Positions 6,361 to 10,310 of a stretch of 10,310 nt of DNA are shown piece after piece; the first letter of the stretch is position 1; each line of letters starts with the position of its first letter. The translations under genes and the position numbers were made by a program. The notes beneath the pieces were generated by a model. The model saw nothing but the letters and a program-made list of their open reading frames with translations. It was not told the DNA's origin and did no database searches. Source of the DNA: Cloacimonetes bacterium UBA5456 (GTDB taxonomy: Bacteria > Cloacimonadota > Cloacimonadia > Cloacimonadales > Cloacimonadaceae); contig DIQS01000066.1 of NCBI GenBank assembly GCA_002427325.1, positions 358-10,667 of the forward strand, given 5' to 3'.

Positions 6361-6476
6361 CTCCTTCCCTATATGGTTCTGCTCAGCTCTCGCTTATGAT
6401 TTGCTCATGGTGATGACCATATCATGACCACATCATGACCAGAACCCTATAAGGAAGGAGTGGAAAAACACTAAAA
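6361..6476. repeat. Intergenic repeat, copy 2, with terminal inverted arms
   Basis: The left arm CTCCTTCCCTATATGGTTCT (from 6361) is the reverse complement, with two mismatches in 21 bases, of the right arm at 6440-6460 (AGAACCCTATAAGGAAGGAG). Between them lie about 58 bases containing three tandem 11-bp units: GTGATGACCAT (6410-6420), ATCATGACCAC (6421-6431) and ATCATGACCAG (6432-6442), the last running into the right arm. Similarity to copy 1 continues past the arm through an AAAAACAC tract. The arrangement, about 100 bp with inverted ends and no ORF, resembles a MITE or a large REP-like palindrome. No transposase or clear target duplication is visible. Confidence 0.7.
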
Positions 6477-6503
6477 ATGGGGAGAAAAATTTCTGGAAGA
6501 CAT

Positions 6504-6527
6504 AAAAAAAAGCCCAAAAATTTGGGC
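6504..6527 (-). terminator. Intrinsic terminator after tRNA-Asn
   Basis: On the minus strand GCCCAA pairs with TTGGGC (6512-6527, 4-base ATTT loop), followed by eight T (6511-6504). It lies 10 bases beyond the tRNA CCA end and separates the tRNA from the decarboxylase operon. The plus-strand reading has A on both sides, so it works only in the minus direction. Confidence 0.85.
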
Positions 6528-6536
6528 AAAAAAAAG

Positions 6537-6611
6537 TGGCTCCGGAAGAGGGATTTGAACCCCCGACCTAGTGGTTAACAGCCACCCGCTCTGCCGCTGA
6601 GCTATTCCGGA
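6537..6611 (-). tRNA. tRNA-Asn (anticodon GTT)
   Basis: The minus strand folds into a full cloverleaf. The acceptor stem is TCCGGAA/TTCCGGA, the D arm GCTC/GAGC, the anticodon stem GGTGG/CCACT with loop CTGTTAA (anticodon GTT, reading Asn codons AAC and AAU), and the T arm GGGGG/CCCTC with loop TTCAAAT. Discriminator G73 is followed by an encoded CCA (6537-6539), giving 75 nucleotides. It has its own promoter upstream and a terminator downstream. No integrase or att-like duplication is seen next to it. Confidence 0.97.
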
Positions 6612-6626
6612 ACACTAAGTGAGCAC

Positions 6627-6655
6627 AATATCTTTAATGGTGCTATTTCTGTCAA
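6627..6655 (-). promoter_or_regulatory. Sigma-70-type promoter of tRNA-Asn
   Basis: On the minus strand a perfect TTGACA (plus-strand 6650-6655) lies exactly 17 bases before GATATT (6627-6632), a 4/6 match to TATAAT. The predicted start near 6620 would leave a leader of about nine bases before the tRNA 5' end (6611). This is the clearest promoter in the window. Confidence 0.75.
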
Positions 6656-6716
6656 CAATTATTTGATGAAAGTCTCTTATTTACTGCTAAATCAGCTCTT
6701 AGATAGATTGCTAAGA

Positions 6717-7259
6717 TCAATTCATCTCGCGGTTGATATGCCGATGATAGTCCAAACAGCGCTGAATATAGTCTTTTCTGAGCTCTTCTTTGAGGAAATC
6801 ATTCTCGTCGATGAGCGGCATATCCGGCAATTCATCCAAAAGTGCTTGCGCAAACAATCCGCTGATATACTCTCCGCTTGCTGTGTCGTCAAGATCATAC
6901 AGAGGCGTGGTTCTAAGCCCGCAGGAAGGCGATTTGCTCTTGAGAATCACGCCGCAGATATCCCTTGCTTTGATATCTGCAATAATGTGCGCGATGTATT
7001 CACTTAAGAGTGCGCCGAGATCTGTTTTATCCTGCACAACGAGGAGCAAGGGGCGGGTTTCCCCAATATATAGTTGCATAGGCGGGCGCGGCACAGGAAG
7101 TCCTGCGCCGTGTTCGGGACAATAGGCGATCAGTTCAAAGCTATTTTCAAGCTCGCGGGCTATCTGCGGAAAGGCTTTATCCTTGCCGTCATAGCGCACC
7201 CTGTGCCCCAAAAGACAGGCTGAGACTCCCAGGCGCGGCAGCTTATTCTTCGTCTTCAT
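6717..7259 (-). CDS. DUF523 family [Fe-S] protein, TudS-like
   Basis: About 180 residues, covering the whole DUF523 (COG1683, YbbK-like) domain. The characterised member TudS is a thiouracil desulfidase whose [4Fe-4S] cluster is held by three cysteines. All three expected sites are present here, counted from the TTG at 7265: SACLLG (15-20, Cys17), AYCPEHGAGLPVPRPP (47-62, Cys49 and Glu51) and KSKSPSCG (109-116, Ser112 and Cys115). The cluster-binding and probable catalytic residues are therefore kept, and the protein is likely active on a thiolated base or related sulfur compound; the substrate in this organism is unknown. I prefer the ATG at 7257-7259 to the upstream TTG (7263-7265) because family members start close to the first motif. 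No clear Shine-Dalgarno is visible. The start overlaps the previous gene by 17 bases, suggesting translational coupling. Confidence 0.85.
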   Translation of the reverse strand: MKTKNKLPRLGVSACLLGHRVRYDGKDKAFPQIARELENSFELIAYCPEHGAGLPVPRPPMQLYIGETRPLLLVVQDKTDLGALLSEYIAHIIADIKARDICGVILKSKSPSCGLRTTPLYDLDDTASGEYISGLFAQALLDELPDMPLIDENDFLKEELRKDYIQRCLDYHRHINREMN

Positions 7260-7890
7260 TTGCAAGAATTATGTCGTCTTTGACTTCGATTTCCGGCATA
7301 TATTCGAGCATGGTGATGATGCTACTGCTTGCTTTAAGCTCTTGTCCCACCTTGAGGTTGATGTCTTGCTGGCTATTTAGTTGCACGACATAGGAGACCT
7401 TTCCTTGCGCCATGCCGATGATGTTTCCGGGGCGAAAGCTCTCGTTTTCAAATATCTTGATATTGCCTTCGGTGAAGCTGATCTGAAGCTTGATTTCATC
7501 AATTATCAGATCACCGGCGTCCCAGCGGCAAAGCCAATGCGGCGAGCGTATTTCGATATTGTTCAGGACTGATTTTTGCACGCTGATGCGGGTCTTGCCA
7601 TCGATTTCTTTGATTGAGCTCACCTTCCCTGCAAGCGGGAAATAAACAACGTGCTCGGAGGGTTTGATGATGCTTTTATCAAAGCGATAGCGCAGTCCCA
7701 CAATGAAATAGAGGCTGATGCTGATCACGGTCAGCGCATAGCCGAAATAGCGCAAGACGAGGTTGTATCCCAAGAAGTTGGTGATGATCACCGCCGCAAA
7801 AAGGAGCAAAAGCGGGATTGCTCGAGCTTTCAGCAAGCTGTAGCCGATGATATGAAGGGCATTGCCCTCGTTATTCTGCTTGTTTTTCAT
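7243..7890 (-). CDS. Two-TM protein resembling phosphatidylserine decarboxylase, active site missing
   Basis: A 215-residue protein with two membrane helices near the N-terminus (about 24-40 and 44-65) and a cytoplasmic or exported beta-rich remainder. From residue 80 the layout recalls short-type phosphatidylserine decarboxylases (PSD). PLAGKVSSI (85-93) parallels P.DGKV..I. SVLNNIEIRSP (107-117) parallels S.L.VHV.RSP. RPGNIIGMAQGKVSYVVQL (153-171), followed by VGQELKASSSII, parallels the RG..IGMI.FGS.VD...P....V.VG..VKAG end. The His of HV.RSP is Ile here. The Gly-Ser where PSD cleaves itself to make its pyruvoyl group is Gly-Lys (163-164). If the relationship is real, this is a non-catalytic relative, perhaps lipid- or envelope-related. 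The ATG lies inside the end of the DUF2147 gene (20-base overlap), with only a poor ribosome binding site. Confidence 0.6.
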   Translation of the reverse strand: MKNKQNNEGNALHIIGYSLLKARAIPLLLLFAAVIITNFLGYNLVLRYFGYALTVISISLYFIVGLRYRFDKSIIKPSEHVVYFPLAGKVSSIKEIDGKTRISVQKSVLNNIEIRSPHWLCRWDAGDLIIDEIKLQISFTEGNIKIFENESFRPGNIIGMAQGKVSYVVQLNSQQDINLKVGQELKASSSIITMLEYMPEIEVKDDIILANEDEE

Positions 7891-8332
7891 CTTTTTCTAT
7901 AGCACGCGTCCATGTTTCGGTTCTGCCGGCGAGCGATATCCCGATGAAGCCACGCAGGGCGAGAGTGTTGTTATCGACCATCTCGGCTTTTGCAGAATAG
8001 CTCTTGCCGCTTTCGGGGTCGTAGATCTTGCCTTTGCTATATTTACCTTTTCCGTCATAGACCAATCCGCTGAGGATGTTCAGCCCGATCATGGGCACAT
8101 TTCTGAGCTTCACGTCGGGGTTTTTGGCGTCTGTTTTGGCCTTTCCATCAGCGGTAAGCGGCTCTTTGAGCCAGATGATCTTGCCTGAAATCGTGCCATC
8201 TCTGAGAGGATATATCTCGAGTTTGGCAACCTTTTTGCCGTTATACCAATTGCCGTAGATGCGCTCTTTTCCTTGTGCAAAAAGCGGCAAGGCGAGCACT
8301 ACTATCAGTGCGAGTATGAGAATCTTTTTCAT
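7871..8332 (-). CDS. DUF2147 exported protein
   Basis: A 153-residue protein with a clean signal peptide (MKKILILALIVVLALPLFAQ, cleavage probably near residue 20), so exported to the periplasm or beyond. The mature part follows the DUF2147 (COG4731) pattern: an early GNW (27-29), GTISGKIIWLKEP (46-58), a Lys/Asp-rich stretch with NPD and LRNVPMIGLNIL (76-87), KGKIYDPESGKSY (99-111), LRGFIGISLAGRTETWTR at the end. The fold is expected to be a small lipocalin-like beta barrel, but no biochemical role is established for the family. AAGGAGG (8337-8343) lies four bases before the ATG. It follows purB by 24 bases, and the next gene starts within its last codons. Confidence 0.85.
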   Translation of the reverse strand: MKKILILALIVVLALPLFAQGKERIYGNWYNGKKVAKLEIYPLRDGTISGKIIWLKEPLTADGKAKTDAKNPDVKLRNVPMIGLNILSGLVYDGKGKYSKGKIYDPESGKSYSAKAEMVDNNTLALRGFIGISLAGRTETWTRAIEKDEKQAE

Positions 8333-8356
8333 CGTGCCTCCTTATCGGGCAGATAT

Positions 8357-9652
8357 TTAGATGATTCCGCAGCGCTTTAGGATGTGGTCAACATTCTCCA
8401 AATAGCGATCATAGGAGAATATTGCTTCTATCTGCTCTTTTCCCAATGCGCTAACTAATTCTTCGTTGTTTGTGATAAGTTCTTTGAAGTCCTTGTGTTC
8501 GGTGATTGATTTCATCGCCGCACCTTGCACCAAAGCATAGGCTTGTTCACGGCTCATTCCTACATTTGCCAAGTTCAAAAGTAGTGCTTGTGAGAAGACT
8601 AAGCCGCCGGTGAGCTCGATGTTTTCAATCATTTTTTCGGGATAGACCAGCAGGTTATCCAGCATATTTGTGCATTTCACCAACATGTAGTGGGTTAGAA
8701 TGCTGCTATCGGGGAGGATGATTCGCTCTACGCTGGAGTGGGAGATGTCTCTTTCGTGCCAGAGCGCGTTGTTTTCGATGCCTGCTTGAGCGTTTGCTCT
8801 GAGGACGCGAGCCAGCCCCGAAAGCTGTTCTGAGAGTATGGGGTTACGTTTGTGCGGCATGGCAGAGCTGCCTTTTTGGCCGCGGGTAAAGTTCTCTTCG
8901 GCTTCGCCAACTTCCGTGCGCTGGAGATGGCGGATCTCGACGGCAATCTTTTCCATGGTGGAGCCGATCTGCGCGAGTGTGATCAGATATTGGGCGTGAC
9001 GGTCTCTTTGGATCACCTGAGTGGAGATGTTCACGGGTCTCAGATCGAGATAGTGACAGGCTCTTTCTTCCACTTCCGGGCTGAGATGGGCATAGTTCCC
9101 CACAGCTCCGGAGATTTGCCCTATACTCACGGCTTCGATGGCTTCTTCAAGACGGTGGATATTGCGCTGGGTTTCGTCATACCACAGGGCAAATTTCAGT
9201 CCGAAAGAGGTGGGCTCGGCGTGGATGCCGTGGCTTCTGCCCATGCAGATGGTGTGGCGATATTTGCGCGCCTTGAGTTTGAGCACCTCGCTCATGCGCA
9301 AGAGTTCGCTGAGGATGAGCTCTCCGGCTTGCTTGAGTTGCAGAGCGGTGGCAGTGTCCAAAACGTCTGATGAGGTCATGCCAAAATGCACCCAACGCGA
9401 GGAGGGGCCTACATATTCGGCAACATTTGTGAGAAAAGCGATGACGTCATGACGCGTGACAGCCTCGATCTCGTCAATTCTATCGGGATCAAAATCTGCC
9501 TTCGCGGCGATGATCTCATAATCTTCTTTGGGGATGATTCCCATCTCGCTCATAGCTTTTGCGGCGGCAAGCTCTACATCCAGCCAGCATTGATAGCGGT
9601 TTCTGATCTCCCAGATACGCTGCATTTCGGGCAGTGAATAGCGTGCAATCAT
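8357..9652 (-). CDS. purB: Adenylosuccinate lyase
   Basis: This cytoplasmic fumarase-superfamily enzyme catalyses two steps of purine synthesis: cleavage of SAICAR to AICAR plus fumarate, and of adenylosuccinate to AMP plus fumarate. The 431-residue length equals that of the Bacillus subtilis type, and the active-site positions line up with it: His68 (TRHDV), His89 with the TSSD turn (92-96), and His141 in GRSHGIHAEP (138-147). The flexible signature loop GSSAMPHKRNP (261-271) carries the catalytic serine. LWHERDISHSS (297-307) is also typical. AGGAG (9658-9662) precedes the ATG by 5 bases, and the ATG abuts the stop codon of the upstream gene (TAAATG), so the two are co-translated. No other purine gene is in the window, and no PurR box or purine riboswitch is seen. 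Confidence 0.97.
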   Translation of the reverse strand: MIARYSLPEMQRIWEIRNRYQCWLDVELAAAKAMSEMGIIPKEDYEIIAAKADFDPDRIDEIEAVTRHDVIAFLTNVAEYVGPSSRWVHFGMTSSDVLDTATALQLKQAGELILSELLRMSEVLKLKARKYRHTICMGRSHGIHAEPTSFGLKFALWYDETQRNIHRLEEAIEAVSIGQISGAVGNYAHLSPEVEERACHYLDLRPVNISTQVIQRDRHAQYLITLAQIGSTMEKIAVEIRHLQRTEVGEAEENFTRGQKGSSAMPHKRNPILSEQLSGLARVLRANAQAGIENNALWHERDISHSSVERIILPDSSILTHYMLVKCTNMLDNLLVYPEKMIENIELTGGLVFSQALLLNLANVGMSREQAYALVQGAAMKSITEHKDFKELITNNEELVSALGKEQIEAIFSYDRYLENVDHILKRCGII

Positions 9653-10310
9653 TTAATCTCCTAAAAATCCTCTTAACAAGTCAAACATGTTGTTGCCCTT
9701 GAACATGTCCATGATGCTGCCGCCGGTCTTATCTGTCTTCGGCAAGGGGATGATGCTCGGCTGTTCATAGCTGACACTGTCAAAGACCATCTTGGCAGAG
9801 ATAAAGGTGCCGGTTTTCAGCTCGATACTGTCTATATCGCCACTGCGGTTATATCCCGTCTTGATCAGGGTGCTTGATTTCGTATCGCGAATCTCTTCCA
9901 GCTTATAATCCTGAGCGAAATTCACTATCACATTCCCTCTTTCCACTGCTTTTTTCTCGATGATTTCTGCGCCATACTTATCAAAAAGATGGTCTGCCGT
10001 GGCAAAGATCGCCGTGATTCCTTCGGGGATGAGTCCTTCGAGATTAGTTGCTGCCAAAGCGGGAATGGCAGTGGAATTCAGGGCAAGATATGGCCCTAAA
10101 TACATGGATAAAATAGGCGAGCCGCCGGAGCCAAAGATGCCGCCTTCGACCACGTCCAAACGCAGTTCGTTGACATTCTTGCTAAGAGTAAAAGGCTTGC
10201 GCATGGTGATCCCAAATGCAGAAAGCTCAATGGTTCCATCACCTTTGATCTTCTCCCATCTTTTAAGTTCAGAACGCAAAAGCATCTCATCCGTTTTCTT
10301 CTGAAATAGG
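9653..10310 (-). CDS. Partial protein, possibly LolA-like (5' end outside window)
   Basis: The reading frame is open to the right edge of the window: upstream of the Met at 10283-10285 it continues without a stop as LFQKKTDE, so the start lies beyond 10310 and any signal peptide cannot be seen. About 218 codons are visible. The pattern of alternating strands (GDGTIELSAFGITMRKPF, then NELRLDVVEGG, and near the end IKTGYNRSGDIDSIELKTG and KMVFDSVSYEQP) resembles LolA/LolB-like outer-membrane lipoprotein sorting proteins, where the last beta strands have the form 'y...g.i.si.....g..v...f..v.y'. This is a resemblance of pattern only. The C-terminus is Gly/Met/Phe-rich (IMDMFKGNNMFDLLRGFLGD). It leads directly into purB. 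An uncharacterised envelope protein is the safe call. Confidence 0.5.
   Translation of the reverse strand, partial: LFQKKTDEMLLRSELKRWEKIKGDGTIELSAFGITMRKPFTLSKNVNELRLDVVEGGIFGSGGSPILSMYLGPYLALNSTAIPALAATNLEGLIPEGITAIFATADHLFDKYGAEIIEKKAVERGNVIVNFAQDYKLEEIRDTKSSTLIKTGYNRSGDIDSIELKTGTFISAKMVFDSVSYEQPSIIPLPKTDKTGGSIMDMFKGNNMFDLLRGFLGD

Noticed and set aside
6410..6442. Three 11-bp ATCATGACCA-type units considered as a CRISPR array
   Set aside because: Units are contiguous without spacers and far too short; no cas genes are nearby.
6537..6611. tRNA-Asn as an attachment site for an integrated element
   Set aside because: No integrase, no duplicated tRNA 3' end within the window and only housekeeping or metabolic genes on both sides.
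6698..6715. Small hairpin CTTAG/CTAAG just after the DUF523 gene as a terminator
   Set aside because: Only a 5-bp weak stem and no T run follows on either strand.
7257..7265. TTG start for the DUF523 gene at 7263-7265
   Set aside because: Adds only two residues over the in-frame ATG at 7257-7259 and has no supporting Shine-Dalgarno.
8852..9370. 172-codon plus-strand ORF opposite purB
   Set aside because: Antisense shadow within the highly conserved core of purB, including its active-site region.

Overview
The window reads as a chromosomal piece of an anaerobic, diderm-type bacterium of moderate GC. The strongest lineage clue is a Bacteroidetes/Cloacimonadota-style gene order for a biotin-dependent, sodium-pumping decarboxylase (carboxyltransferase, OadG-like, biotin carrier, OadB), in which the OadG-like protein has a long exported N-terminal part. 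Cloacimonadota (the 'Cloacimonas' group of digester bacteria) is my best guess. It is an inference from gene content and style, not proven here.

Layout. Positions 1-573 hold no convincing gene: there is a partial copy of an intergenic repeat at the left edge and a strong terminator-like hairpin just before nadC. On the plus strand, nadC (NAD synthesis) and a coiled-coil/zinc-ribbon protein form a two-gene unit that ends at a bidirectional terminator near 2125-2157. Everything else is on the minus strand. Reading from right to left, the first run is a partial LolA-like protein, purB, a DUF2147 exported protein, a two-TM protein resembling phosphatidylserine decarboxylase but without its active-site residues, and a DUF523 (TudS-like) Fe-S protein. 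These five are packed with touching or overlapping ends. Next comes a tRNA-Asn(GTT) with its own promoter, an encoded CCA and an intrinsic terminator. A 350-bp gap follows, carrying a second copy of the repeat, here with an inverted-repeat architecture. The last unit is the four-gene decarboxylase operon, which converges on the zinc-ribbon gene.

How the genes work together. The decarboxylase operon encodes every subunit of a membrane complex. MmdA moves CO2 from an acyl-CoA, most likely (S)-methylmalonyl-CoA, to biotin on the carrier. The carrier delivers it to OadB, which decarboxylates carboxybiotin and couples this to Na+ export. The OadG-like protein anchors the assembly. Depending on direction of carbon flow this fits propionate formation (conserving energy) or, run in reverse, propionate oxidation. 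The purB-side genes are housekeeping mixed with poorly characterised envelope proteins.

No defence system, prophage, CRISPR array or obvious transposase is present. The items most worth a second look are the duplicated exported domain fused to OadG, the apparently inactive decarboxylase-like protein, the repeat family seen twice in gene-free DNA, and the hairpin-bearing nadC leader.
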